Shown here piece after piece: positions 34,193 to 44,586 of a stretch of DNA of 47,146 nt; position 1 is the first letter of the stretch, and each line of letters starts with the position of its first letter. Position numbers and translations under genes: made by a program. Below the pieces are notes generated by a model that was not told the DNA's origin, ran no database searches, and was given only the letters and a program-made list of their open reading frames with translations. Location of the stretch: positions 1 to 47,146 of the forward strand of contig JALUKQ010000167.1 in NCBI GenBank assembly GCA_027056485.1, written 5' to 3'. The DNA comes from Campylobacteraceae bacterium. GTDB lineage: Bacteria; Campylobacterota; Campylobacteria; Campylobacterales; Sulfurovaceae.

Positions 34193-35026
34193 TTATACTT
34201 TTAACGTTACTAGCTTTTTAAAATAGTCAACAAAAGAGCCGTGATAGTCTAGTTTTTTATACTTCTTAATTTTTCTAGAAATCTCTACTAAGTTTTTCTT
34301 GGCACCTATTAATGCCTTATCCTCTTCATCTAAAATTAATTCTCTTATTTTAATTGCTTCTATAATATTGATATATGCTTTATCATACTCTTCAAGGTAA
34401 TACTGACAGATAGCTAGATTGTGATAACTGTTTGCTGTCTCTGGATGAGAACCTTTAAATAAATCTTTACGAATTTCTAATGCCTTTTCAAACAGTGGAC
34501 ATGCTAACGTATACTCTTCAGACTCTGCATAAAAATGACCTAAATCATGATAAGATGTTGCCGTATTAGGATACTCTTTACCTAAAACTTCAACTCTTAT
34601 ATTAAGTGCCTTCTGATAAAATTCTAATGCTTTTGAAAAAACATTATTATAAAAATAAATATGTGCTAATGCACTATATGATGATGCTGTGTCTCTATGT
34701 TTGTCACCAAAAAGTTCTTTTCTAATACTTAAAGCTTTTTCATGTAAACTTAACGCTTTTTCAAAATTACTATCTTCATAGTAAGCATTTGCTAGATTAG
34801 CATAACTATCAGCAGTCTTTTTGTGCATAAAACCTAAAGATTTCTCTCTTAATTCTAAAGATTTATTATAAAAATAAATTACTTTTTTATTTAATTTTAT
34901 ATTTCTATAGATACCTGCTAGTATATTATACTCTTCAGCCGTTGGTTTTTTTAATTTTTTAGAAGTATGTTGGTAACTACCATTGTATTGTTTTACATAG
35001 TTAATTGCATCAATAGTACCAATCAT
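34193..35026 (-). CDS. Kinesin-light-chain-like TPR protein, first of a tandem pair
   Basis: 277 residues, cytoplasmic. After a 25-residue lead come five regular 42-residue repeats (about 30-245) with the phrase TAxSYxxLAxxYxxxxxFxKALxxxxKALxIRxELxGxxHPxT, as in kinesin light chain/NphP3-type TPR_12 proteins. Such repeats bind peptides or partner proteins. The gene leads a two-gene unit and has a 386-base AT-rich spacer upstream, shared with nifS. Confidence 0.78.
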   Translation of the reverse strand: MIGTIDAINYVKQYNGSYQHTSKKLKKPTAEEYNILAGIYRNIKLNKKVIYFYNKSLELREKSLGFMHKKTADSYANLANAYYEDSNFEKALSLHEKALSIRKELFGDKHRDTASSYSALAHIYFYNNVFSKALEFYQKALNIRVEVLGKEYPNTATSYHDLGHFYAESEEYTLACPLFEKALEIRKDLFKGSHPETANSYHNLAICQYYLEEYDKAYINIIEAIKIRELILDEEDKALIGAKKNLVEISRKIKKYKKLDYHGSFVDYFKKLVTLKV

Positions 35027-36615
<1,589 letters not shown>

Positions 36616-36697
36616 TAGCTCATAAGTAGCTGATTATAAAGAAAATAAAAATTAAGGTCGAGTTATCGACCAATGATAAAGATACAAAGGAAAAATC

Positions 36698-37669
36698 ATG
36701 GGAATGGATAGTTTAATAGGTGGTACCATCTGGGATGAGTACAGCAATAAAGTAGCAGATTTAATGAATAACCCACAAAATATGGGTGAAATAACTGAAG
36801 AGCAAGCCCAAGAGATGGGTGGCAAACTTATCGTTGCAGACTTTGGTGCAGAGAGTTGTGGAGATGCTGTTCGTCTTTACTGGGTAGTAGACCCTGTAAG
36901 TGATGTTATTATCTCATCTAAGTTTAAAAGTTTTGGTTGTGGTACGGCTATTGCTAGTTCTGATACTATGGCAGAACTTTGTAAAGGAAAAACAGTTCAA
37001 GAGGCTGTTAAAATTACCAATATTGATGTTGAAATGGCAATGCGTGATACACCAGATGTACCATCAGTTCCACCTCAAAAAATGCACTGTTCAGTAATGG
37101 CTTATGATGTTATTAAAAAAGCAGCTGGTCAATACCTAAATGTTGACATGGAAAGTTTCGAAGAAGAAATTATTGTTTGTGAATGTGCAAGGGTAACACT
37201 TGGAACACTTCAAGAGGTTATTAGGCTCAATGACCTTACAACAGTTGAACAGATAGCAGACTACACCAAAGCTGGTGCATTTTGTAAGTCATGTATTCGC
37301 CCTGGTGGACATGAAGAGAAAGATATCTATCTTGTTGATTTACTTGAAGAGTACGAAAAAGAAAAAATGGCTAAAACAGCTGACAGTTTATCTCAAGGTG
37401 GACCAGTTGATTTTGCAGATATGACTATTGTTCAAAAGCTTAAAGCTGTCGACAAAGTTATAGATGACAACATTCGTCAAATGTTAATTATGGATGGTGG
37501 AGACATGGAGATTCTTGATATTAAAGAGAACGGTGAACACTTTGACATCTACATCAGATATTTAGGTGCATGTAATGGCTGTGCTAGTTCTAGTACAGGA
37601 ACACTTTTTGCTATTGAAAATATACTTAAAGAGAAACTTAATAATAATATTAGAGTTTTACCTATCTAA
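36698..37669 (+). CDS. nifU: NifU Fe-S cluster scaffold protein
   Basis: 323 residues with three modules in order: IscU-like scaffold (1-135) whose cluster Cys lie in AESCGDAV, KSFGCGTAIASSDT and KMHCSVMA; a central BFD-like 2Fe-2S module (CECARVTLG ... CKSCIRPGGHE); and the C-terminal Nfu domain with CNGCASSSTG. Works with the NifS encoded upstream to build and hand over Fe-S clusters. The ribosome site is AAAGGAAAAA. Confidence 0.95.
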   Translation: MGMDSLIGGTIWDEYSNKVADLMNNPQNMGEITEEQAQEMGGKLIVADFGAESCGDAVRLYWVVDPVSDVIISSKFKSFGCGTAIASSDTMAELCKGKTVQEAVKITNIDVEMAMRDTPDVPSVPPQKMHCSVMAYDVIKKAAGQYLNVDMESFEEEIIVCECARVTLGTLQEVIRLNDLTTVEQIADYTKAGAFCKSCIRPGGHEEKDIYLVDLLEEYEKEKMAKTADSLSQGGPVDFADMTIVQKLKAVDKVIDDNIRQMLIMDGGDMEILDIKENGEHFDIYIRYLGACNGCASSSTGTLFAIENILKEKLNNNIRVLPI

Positions 37670-37686
37670 ACATATTTGTAATTCAT

Positions 37687-37708
37687 GGGTAGACACATTG
37701 GTCTACCC
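37687..37708 (+). terminator. Hairpin after nifU
   Basis: GGGTAGAC-ACATTG-GTCTACCC, perfect 8-bp stem, 17 bases past the nifU stop. A partial T run follows only after some bases. Confidence 0.55.
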
Positions 37709-37754
37709 CTACATATTTTATATAAGATTGCTATAATTAAAAAAAGGATTTTTT

Positions 37755-38213
37755 ATGAAATATCTTCTTTATACTTTTATTCTCTTCTCTTTTTTAGCAT
37801 GTTCAAAAAGTACTCCTATACCAAAAGAATCAACAACAACCTATACCTCTTCTGTAGATAGTGCTTATCTTAAAAGCTTAGACTTTAAAGGTAAGGAGCT
37901 TATGACAGTAGAGATTGATGGTAAGTTTTACTATGTGAATAAGTCTGGAAAAAAGATGCCAACTCTAACCTATGATGAAGAAGCAGATGAGTTTTCAGAT
38001 GGTCTTGCACGAACCAAGTTTAATGGCAAAATAGGTTTCTTTAACAAGAACCTAGAGATGGTACTCAAACCTATTTATGATTTTGCCTTTCCTTTTCATA
38101 ATGGTATAGCTGAAATTTGTATAGGCTGTAAAGAGAAAGATGCTGATGGCACACCCATGTTAGATGGGGGTACATGGAAAAAAATAGACCGAGATGGGTT
38201 GGTTATAGAGTAG
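37755..38213 (+). CDS. WG-repeat-like lipoprotein
   Basis: 152 residues. Lipoprotein signal with Cys16 (FSFLAC). The mature part has two to three WG-like units (YYVNKSGKKMP, RTKFNGKIGFFNKNLEMVLKPIYDFAFPFHNGIAEI, WKKIDRDGLVIE), which in longer proteins form a beta-propeller-like fold. Two Cys near IGCKE and ICIG could form a disulfide. Role unknown. It lies 19 bases before mutY, so the two may share a transcript. Confidence 0.7.
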   Translation: MKYLLYTFILFSFLACSKSTPIPKESTTTYTSSVDSAYLKSLDFKGKELMTVEIDGKFYYVNKSGKKMPTLTYDEEADEFSDGLARTKFNGKIGFFNKNLEMVLKPIYDFAFPFHNGIAEICIGCKEKDADGTPMLDGGTWKKIDRDGLVIE

Positions 38214-38232
38214 ATTTATCCTATAATACTCT

Positions 38233-39207
38233 ATGAAAAAAAAGAGTTATAAAACCATACATCAAAATATTCTGACATGGTACAAACAACATGGTAGAGT
38301 TACCCTACCATGGCGTAATACCACCTCAGCTTATGAAATATATCTATCAGAAATTATGCTTCAACAAACCCAAGTTAAAACAGTTTTAGAGCGATTTTAC
38401 TTCCCCTTTTTAAAACGTTTTCCTACCTTTAAAGATGTTGCTTCAGCCCCTATTGATGATGTACTCAAAGCATGGGAGGGACTAGGTTACTACACCCGTG
38501 CAAGAAACCTCCACAAAACTGCCCAAGTCACCCAAGGAATACTTCCCTCTTCTGCAGAAAAATTAGAAGAACTATCTGGAATAGGTAAGTCTACAGCCCA
38601 TGCTGTTGCCTGTTTCGCCTTTAACGAAGCTCTTCCTATTTTAGATGCCAATGTAAAACGTATCTTGTATCGTTTTTTTTCTCTAAAAAAATGTACTACC
38701 AAAGAGTTATGGGCATATGCTTACAAGCTTTTTGACAAAGATAATGCCTACATCTATAACCAGACCATGATGGATATTGGCTCTATTATCTGTACCCATA
38801 AAAATCCTAACTGTACAGTCTGCCCTTTTGAGTCAGGCTGTCAAGGAAAAAGTAATCCTCTACTTTACCCTGAAAAGAAAGCCAAAAAAACCAAACCAAC
38901 ACGAAAACACTACATGGTCATCTATCACCAAAATAAAAAATATGCACTGCGTCAAAATGAAAGCAAATTACTAGGTGGACTTTGGGGATTTGAACAGCAT
39001 GAAACATTTGATATAACATCTAAAAATATCACTCAGCTCGGAGTATTTACCCACCACTATACTCATTTTAGACTCGATGCAAACGTACTACTGATCCCCA
39101 AAGAATCCGTACATAAAAGTTATTTTACTTTAGACGAGATTGAAGAGTTAGCACTAAGTGGAGCTGATAGAAAAGCATTATCTATACTTAAAACCTATTT
39201 ACGATAG
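38233..39207 (+). CDS. mutY: A/G-specific adenine DNA glycosylase MutY
   Basis: Removes adenine mispaired with 8-oxoguanine. 324 residues: catalytic Glu in SEIMLQQTQV, helix-hairpin-helix LSGIGKSTAHAVACFAF with the catalytic Asp in PILDANVKRI, the 4Fe-4S cluster ligands in CTHKNPNCTVCPFESGC, and a C-terminal NUDIX-like domain recognising 8-oxoG (GGLWGFE ... FTHHYTHFRLD). Overlaps the convergent ABC gene by 9 bases. Confidence 0.95.
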   Translation: MKKKSYKTIHQNILTWYKQHGRVTLPWRNTTSAYEIYLSEIMLQQTQVKTVLERFYFPFLKRFPTFKDVASAPIDDVLKAWEGLGYYTRARNLHKTAQVTQGILPSSAEKLEELSGIGKSTAHAVACFAFNEALPILDANVKRILYRFFSLKKCTTKELWAYAYKLFDKDNAYIYNQTMMDIGSIICTHKNPNCTVCPFESGCQGKSNPLLYPEKKAKKTKPTRKHYMVIYHQNKKYALRQNESKLLGGLWGFEQHETFDITSKNITQLGVFTHHYTHFRLDANVLLIPKESVHKSYFTLDEIEELALSGADRKALSILKTYLR

Positions 39208-40887
39208 CTGACTTAGATCAATAATTCTATCAGCTTTCTCAATACTGTTACGTCGATGAGCAATGGTAATGATTGTTTTATCTTTAACATAACACTCTAA
39301 TGCTTCCAACAGTCTATCTTCTGTATCGTTATCTAGTGACGAGGTAGACTCATCGAAAATGATTACTTTAGGATTATCTAACAATACACGGGCGATGGAA
39401 AGTCGCTGTTTTTGACCTCCTGAAAGTTTTGTTCCATTTTTTCCTACAATTGTCTCTAGCTTCTGCTCTAAACCATCTACAAACTCATAGAGTTGTGCTA
39501 CCTTTAATATCTCATAAATCTGAGTATCATCATACTCTCTACCTAATGTTAGGTTAAAACGTAACGTACTGTTAAACATCAGAGGTGACTGTAAAACAAA
39601 ACCAACATTTTCACGAACTTTTTCATAACCTATCTCACGTATCTCATGTTCATTATAAAAAATCTTACCATCACTAATGGGGTAGAGTCCTATGAGTATC
39701 TGAGCTAAAGTACTTTTACCACTTCCTGTCTCACCAATAATCGCTACTTTTTCACCTACTTCTATAGTTAGATTTATCTTATCAAGAACTGTTACCTTGC
39801 CATCATAAGAAAAAGAGAGATTTTCCAAACGTATAGAGGCTGTCTTTTTCCCTTGAAAAGGATCTATTTTTGCCTCATATTTAGGTTCTAATTTTAACTC
39901 TAAAATCTCATTGAGACGCTCGATGGAAGATTGAGCATTGTAGTAAAGATGAACATAGCTCATTAACTTATCAACAGGACGCATAATAATCCATGCATAT
40001 GCAAAAATAGCCAACATCTTTCCAATAGTCAACAAGCCTAACAGCACCATCAAAATACCTGTAGCTCTAAAGATATCATGTGAATACATAATAAGCATAC
40101 GTGAAAACTCTAATGCCATCTCACTCTTAAAACCAAACTGATACCCTCGGTCACGTATCTCTTTTGCCTTCTTATCTATATCATTTAAGAAGTATTGTTC
40201 TCTATTTTGAACCCGTATCTGGTTGTAAAGTTCCAAACTCTCCGTTAGGCTATTTTGAAATTCCTCTATAGCTTTATTTTCTTGTTTCTTTATCTTGGCA
40301 ACAGCACGAAAAATTCTGAGATAAAAACTTAGAGCCAAAGGATTTAATATAAGAATTACTAGAGCCAACTGCCAGTTTAAGTAGAGAATAACCACAGCAA
40401 TACTTAAAAGTGTCAATGTCTCAACAATCACTTCTCCCACAGTCGATGAGACAAATTTGTCAACCGTATCAACATCTGTAATCACTTTTGCAGAAACAGC
40501 CCCTGAACCCAACATATCATACTCACTCATGGAGACACATTGAAGGTGGTTCAGAAGCCTCTTTCTAATACTATAAGTTACCTCTTTGGAGATTTTGGAA
40601 AAGAGCCTAATATGTAAAAGATTAAGTAGAAGACTTAAAGCTTTTAGACAAAGGGTGACAATTAAAACTACTAAAATATAGTATTCAGGTGAACCAATGG
40701 TCAAGTAGTTGTCTATGGTTTTCGTTATTTCTCCACCTTTACCCAAAATAATTTCGTCTATAAGTAAAGGAATCAATAGAGGAACAGGTATGGTCAACAT
40801 GGTAGATAGTATAGCAACCAAATTGGCAGATATGAGTACCTTCTTATGTTTAGATATCTCATGAAAAATTGTTTTTATGCTAATCAT
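39199..40887 (-). CDS. ABC exporter, fused membrane and ATPase domains (MsbA/LapB-like)
   Basis: 562-residue half-transporter that should act as a homodimer. Six helices in residues 1-310, then the ATPase with Walker A GETGSGKST, Q-loop FVLQSP, signature LSGGQKQR, Walker B VIIFDESTSSLD and H-loop IAHR, all intact. No peptidase or other extra domain, so substrate (lipid, peptide, drug) is not readable. Monocistronic. Confidence 0.9.
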   Translation of the reverse strand: MISIKTIFHEISKHKKVLISANLVAILSTMLTIPVPLLIPLLIDEIILGKGGEITKTIDNYLTIGSPEYYILVVLIVTLCLKALSLLLNLLHIRLFSKISKEVTYSIRKRLLNHLQCVSMSEYDMLGSGAVSAKVITDVDTVDKFVSSTVGEVIVETLTLLSIAVVILYLNWQLALVILILNPLALSFYLRIFRAVAKIKKQENKAIEEFQNSLTESLELYNQIRVQNREQYFLNDIDKKAKEIRDRGYQFGFKSEMALEFSRMLIMYSHDIFRATGILMVLLGLLTIGKMLAIFAYAWIIMRPVDKLMSYVHLYYNAQSSIERLNEILELKLEPKYEAKIDPFQGKKTASIRLENLSFSYDGKVTVLDKINLTIEVGEKVAIIGETGSGKSTLAQILIGLYPISDGKIFYNEHEIREIGYEKVRENVGFVLQSPLMFNSTLRFNLTLGREYDDTQIYEILKVAQLYEFVDGLEQKLETIVGKNGTKLSGGQKQRLSIARVLLDNPKVIIFDESTSSLDNDTEDRLLEALECYVKDKTIITIAHRRNSIEKADRIIDLSQLS

Positions 40888-40953
40888 TGCTTGACTCTTT
40901 TTTAGTGAAATATAGCATAAGTAGGTTATAATGCAATAAAAAAGAGATGCATA

Positions 40954-41601
40954 ATGTTCAAAATAGCAAATACCCTACTACTTGTTGTTTTCCTTACAGC
41001 TTGTTCTTCACAAGAAAATAAAGAAAATATTGAAACAAACAGTACAAAAGCTCAAGAGAGTATAAAAAAAGTAACGGTTAAAAAAACAGAACCTCAAACT
41101 TCCAAAGAAAATGTTATTCTACAAGAGAGAGTAACAACCAAAGAGAAAACATCCCTCTTTACACTGACAACACTAGAAGGAAAAACTATACATATAAATG
41201 AAACAGAAGGTGGATTAGAATTTAAGGAGTACAAAGATAAAGTAGTACTTGTACTCTTTTTTGGTCACCGATGTCCTCCATGTCTACATGAAATTCCAGT
41301 ATTAAAAGCTTTAATAGATAAAGGTCATAAAGATTTGGAAATTATAGCTATTGAAGTTCAAGGTTATACAGAAGAGCAACTTAAAGCTTTTAAAGAGAGT
41401 AAAGGTATCAACTATAATCTTGTTGCAAATACAGCTAACGCTAACTTTGTCAACTATATTGCACAACAAACACAATGGAGTGGAGCAATTCCATTTTTAA
41501 TTGGATTTAATAAACAATCAGTTGTCAAAGTAGTTCATGCTGGTGGACTGGGTGCAGCAGATTTTGATAATATATACAATACCTTAGCTAAAAAAGAGTA
41601 A
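40954..41601 (+). CDS. TlpA/ResA-like thioredoxin lipoprotein
   Basis: 215 residues. Lipoprotein signal with Cys17 (VFLTAC), a Lys/Glu/Thr-rich linker (18-60), then a thioredoxin-fold domain with the CPPC motif (GHRCPPCLHEIPVL, about 108-115) and cis-Pro (GAIPFLIG). It probably handles disulfides in the periplasm, for instance apocytochrome c or envelope proteins. Single gene, tail to tail with the CHASE2 kinase. Confidence 0.85.
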   Translation: MFKIANTLLLVVFLTACSSQENKENIETNSTKAQESIKKVTVKKTEPQTSKENVILQERVTTKEKTSLFTLTTLEGKTIHINETEGGLEFKEYKDKVVLVLFFGHRCPPCLHEIPVLKALIDKGHKDLEIIAIEVQGYTEEQLKAFKESKGINYNLVANTANANFVNYIAQQTQWSGAIPFLIGFNKQSVVKVVHAGGLGAADFDNIYNTLAKKE

Positions 41602-41607
41602 TCTTCT

Positions 41608-43548
41608 TTAGTTTTTACTTGGTATCTGTATGGTAAAAATTGCTCCATCTTTCCCATTGTGCACAAAAATTTTACCATACATACTATCTTCTACAATAAG
41701 TTTTAAAATATAGAGTCCTAAACCTGTACCATTCTCTTTATCTTTAGTTGTAAAATATGGGTCAAATATCTTTTTTACATTTTTCTTATCAATACCTCCA
41801 CCATTATCTTCAACTGATATAAATACATTATTTTTCTCTTGATAAGCATGAATCATAATTTTTCCTTGATTAACATGCTCTAGATTTTTTTGACAAGCGT
41901 AAATAGCATTATTAAGAAGAATCAAAAGTGATTGAATAAGTTCAGAACTATATCCTATAATCATAATCTCTTCTCTCTCATTATATGTTATCTCAATATT
42001 TTTATGACTTGAAATAACAGTTAAATCTTCAGTTTGTCTAATAATGTCTCTCAAGTAAAAAGCTTCACTTTTTTTATTTTTTGAGAAAAAATCTGTAAAA
42101 TCATTAATTGTTTTAGATAAGTAAGCTGTAGTATTCTCTATCTGATTGAGGTGTTTGTCAAGTAACTCATCGTTAAGAATTTTTTTTCTATTATCAACAT
42201 CAATATTGATAACCACACCATTAATAGATGATAATGGCTGTCTCCACTGGTGAGCTATTAATGCGATCATCTCTCCCATAGAGGCTAATTTACTCTGAAT
42301 AATTAAAATCTTTTCCTGTTCTTGTTTCTCTCTATTTATTTTAACCGTATAGTAAATTACTAGTAAGGTAAAAACATATAAAGTTGGTGTCCAAAAATAA
42401 CCAATTGAGATGTAAACTCCATTTAAATATGAATAAATCAAACTTAAAATACTGATAACACCAGCAATAAGAAAAAGTATGTAAATTTGAATATATAATC
42501 TCTTCATAAATAATATCATAATGATTATAGAGAAGAGTAAAGATAATAATATATTAATCCTTTTATATTTTTCAGGTTGACTTAGTATAGTATTACTCAA
42601 AATACTATCTGCCACTAAAGCGTGTATCATACTGTTTGAAATAGATTTACCATCTGAGGTAGTATATGTAGGATTTAAGCCAACAACCGAAGAGCCAATA
42701 ATGACAATTTTACCTTGAATCTCCTCCTTAGAAACTTCTCCATTTAAAATATCAATAGCAGAAAAGACTTTAGGAGTTTTATTGAAAGAATCTATCAAAA
42801 CACTATTATTTGTAGTATCTATATTTATATCTCTATCAAAACTTAAAAGTGTAGCTAAAGCAAAAGAAGGAAATATATGCTCCTCATACTCCATAAAAAG
42901 AGGTACTCTTCTAAGCCTTCCATCACTATCTTCCCAAGCATTGATAAAACCAAAATTATCGACACTACTTTGTATGGTTTTATAATTACAAAGAAGTGCT
43001 GGTGCAGTAAACTCTGTTTTTATTTTAGAAAATATATTATCTTGGTAGGAAAGCTCTTTACAGTGAGAAGATGTATAAGAACTATTATAAAAAGAGATAG
43101 AAAGAGTAGAACCTGATTTTATTATACTATCAGTCAAAAATTTATCATTATCTTTAAGCTCATTAGGAAAATCATCTAGTTGAAGCTCCAGATTAAAGAA
43201 CTTTTTATAAAAATCTTTAATTGCTATAGGAGAGACCCTATCTCTCTCTGCAAAAAGAATATTTATACCTATTGCAGAGGGGTTTAACTCATATACACTA
43301 TCAATAAGTTTAGCATCAAGTACCCTAGACCAAGGCCATTGACCAAGCTGCTGCAGACTTTTTTCATCAATATCTACAAACACCGAATAGGAAGCACTTT
43401 TTTTCTCATCTTTTTGATTAAAAAACATACTTGAAATATCATAAAATTTATAGTCAACTCTTTTTGTATACTCACTACTATAAAAAAAGAGATGCATAAA
43501 TATTAATAATACAATAGCAAAAGTATATTTAATAAAATTTAAGCTCAT
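41608..43548 (-). CDS. CHASE2-domain sensor histidine kinase
   Basis: 646 residues. One N-terminal helix, a periplasmic CHASE2 domain (about 35-320: VDIDEKSLQQLGQWPWSR, GINILFAERD, IVIIGSSVVGLNP), three further helices (about 330-400), then HisKA with the phylum-typical H-box IAHQWRQPLSSING and a HATPase with N-box LLNNAIYAC, G1 DNGGGI and G2 GTGLGL. No receiver is encoded next to it. Last gene of the wzc-fecR-ompA-CHASE2 operon; its ATG directly abuts the ompA stop (TAGATG). FecR and CHASE2 neighbours are a recurrent envelope-sensing set. Confidence 0.9.
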   Translation of the reverse strand: MSLNFIKYTFAIVLLIFMHLFFYSSEYTKRVDYKFYDISSMFFNQKDEKKSASYSVFVDIDEKSLQQLGQWPWSRVLDAKLIDSVYELNPSAIGINILFAERDRVSPIAIKDFYKKFFNLELQLDDFPNELKDNDKFLTDSIIKSGSTLSISFYNSSYTSSHCKELSYQDNIFSKIKTEFTAPALLCNYKTIQSSVDNFGFINAWEDSDGRLRRVPLFMEYEEHIFPSFALATLLSFDRDINIDTTNNSVLIDSFNKTPKVFSAIDILNGEVSKEEIQGKIVIIGSSVVGLNPTYTTSDGKSISNSMIHALVADSILSNTILSQPEKYKRINILLSLLFSIIIMILFMKRLYIQIYILFLIAGVISILSLIYSYLNGVYISIGYFWTPTLYVFTLLVIYYTVKINREKQEQEKILIIQSKLASMGEMIALIAHQWRQPLSSINGVVINIDVDNRKKILNDELLDKHLNQIENTTAYLSKTINDFTDFFSKNKKSEAFYLRDIIRQTEDLTVISSHKNIEITYNEREEIMIIGYSSELIQSLLILLNNAIYACQKNLEHVNQGKIMIHAYQEKNNVFISVEDNGGGIDKKNVKKIFDPYFTTKDKENGTGLGLYILKLIVEDSMYGKIFVHNGKDGAIFTIQIPSKN

Positions 43549-44133
43549 CTATTTTATAAATATCTCAACGTTTCTATTTTTTGCTTCAGCTACATTATCT
43601 GCCGTTTTAACCTCTAAATCCTCTTCTCCATAGCCTTTAGTTCTCATAGAGACTACTTTAACACCTCTCTTTTTTATCATAGATTCTATTAATTTTGCTC
43701 GTTTTAGTGAAACTTTAATATTGAGTTTATTAGAACCTGTAGTATCAGTATGACCTATAATATCAACTACACAGGGTGAACGTTTTCCTATCATCTCAAT
43801 AGCCTTATCTAGAGTAGCCTTAGACTCTTGTGTCAACTCTTTAGAGTTTGGCTTAAAATAGACCATATACTTTACAGGCTTAGGAGGTGTCGCAGCTAAA
43901 ACTTTAGAGAAACGACTCTCAATCTCTTTTTTGGACATGCTTTTAACTTTACTTGCTGCTGATTCTTTATCTTTTAAATCAACATAGTTTCCTACTTTAT
44001 CAAGTTTGCTACTTCCTTTATCTGTAGAGACTATAACAGCATTTTCAACTTTTCCATTATCTAGCAAAACAACTGTAGTTTGAGAACAACCTATAAAAAA
44101 TAAACTCATCATAAAAATAATTTGAATTTTCAT
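43549..44133 (-). CDS. OmpA-family peptidoglycan-binding lipoprotein
   Basis: 194 residues. Lipoprotein signal with Cys16 (LFFIGC); residues 85-194 are an OmpA_C domain (VYFKPNSKELTQES, DIIGHTDTTGSNKLNIKVSLKRAKLIES, GYGEED, NRNVEIFIK) with the Asp and Arg that hold meso-DAP peptidoglycan. The N-terminal 65 residues are unique. Sits between and abuts the FecR-domain and CHASE2 genes. Confidence 0.88.
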   Translation of the reverse strand: MKIQIIFMMSLFFIGCSQTTVVLLDNGKVENAVIVSTDKGSSKLDKVGNYVDLKDKESAASKVKSMSKKEIESRFSKVLAATPPKPVKYMVYFKPNSKELTQESKATLDKAIEMIGKRSPCVVDIIGHTDTTGSNKLNIKVSLKRAKLIESMIKKRGVKVVSMRTKGYGEEDLEVKTADNVAEAKNRNVEIFIK

Positions 44134-44556
44134 CTACTTCACCTCCACAGCAAATTTGGTACCACGAATACCGATAATACCTTCAGGTATACGGAACTTA
44201 ACTGATTTAGGAGCTAGTTTTCCAACTCTTCCTGAACTAAAAACAGCTTTACCTTTTTTTAAAAATAGATCAACATCAAACTCTTTTTTTTCTGGTTCTA
44301 CTTTGAATTGATTTATAACAAAAATAGCTTTCTCATCTAATGACAAAACTGTTCCATCATCAAAAGTAATACCTATGGAGCTTTTTGACTTAGTCATAAT
44401 AATATCACCATTCTCTAAACTAAACCCAGGCTTTATCTTAACCACCTTTCCATCTCGTTTAACCTCTACTTCACCTGTTGTATTTTTAACTATTCCAACA
44501 CTTCCGAAGAGCAGAGTGTTCATAATCAACAATCCTAATATAACCATTTTTTTCAT
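44134..44556 (-). CDS. Exported FecR-domain protein
   Basis: 140 residues: signal peptide (MKKMVILGLLIMNTLLFGS), then a FecR fold (GEVEVKRDGKVVKIKPGFSLENGDIIMTKSKSSIGITFDDGTVLSLDEKAIFVI ... GIIGIRGTKFAVEV). Here it is not next to an ECF sigma factor; rather it joins an OmpA-like lipoprotein and a CHASE2 kinase, a set found in other bacteria as an envelope-sensing cassette. Start 30 bases after the Wzc-like stop. Confidence 0.88.
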   Translation of the reverse strand: MKKMVILGLLIMNTLLFGSVGIVKNTTGEVEVKRDGKVVKIKPGFSLENGDIIMTKSKSSIGITFDDGTVLSLDEKAIFVINQFKVEPEKKEFDVDLFLKKGKAVFSSGRVGKLAPKSVKFRIPEGIIGIRGTKFAVEVK

Positions 44557-44586
44557 ATATCTTTCCTTTTTTAACTAAATTAAAAA

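Noticed and set aside
44134-44556. FecR-type anti-sigma factor of an ECF iron system
   Set aside because: It is an exported single domain with no sigma factor or TonB receptor beside it; the neighbours are OmpA and CHASE2 genes.
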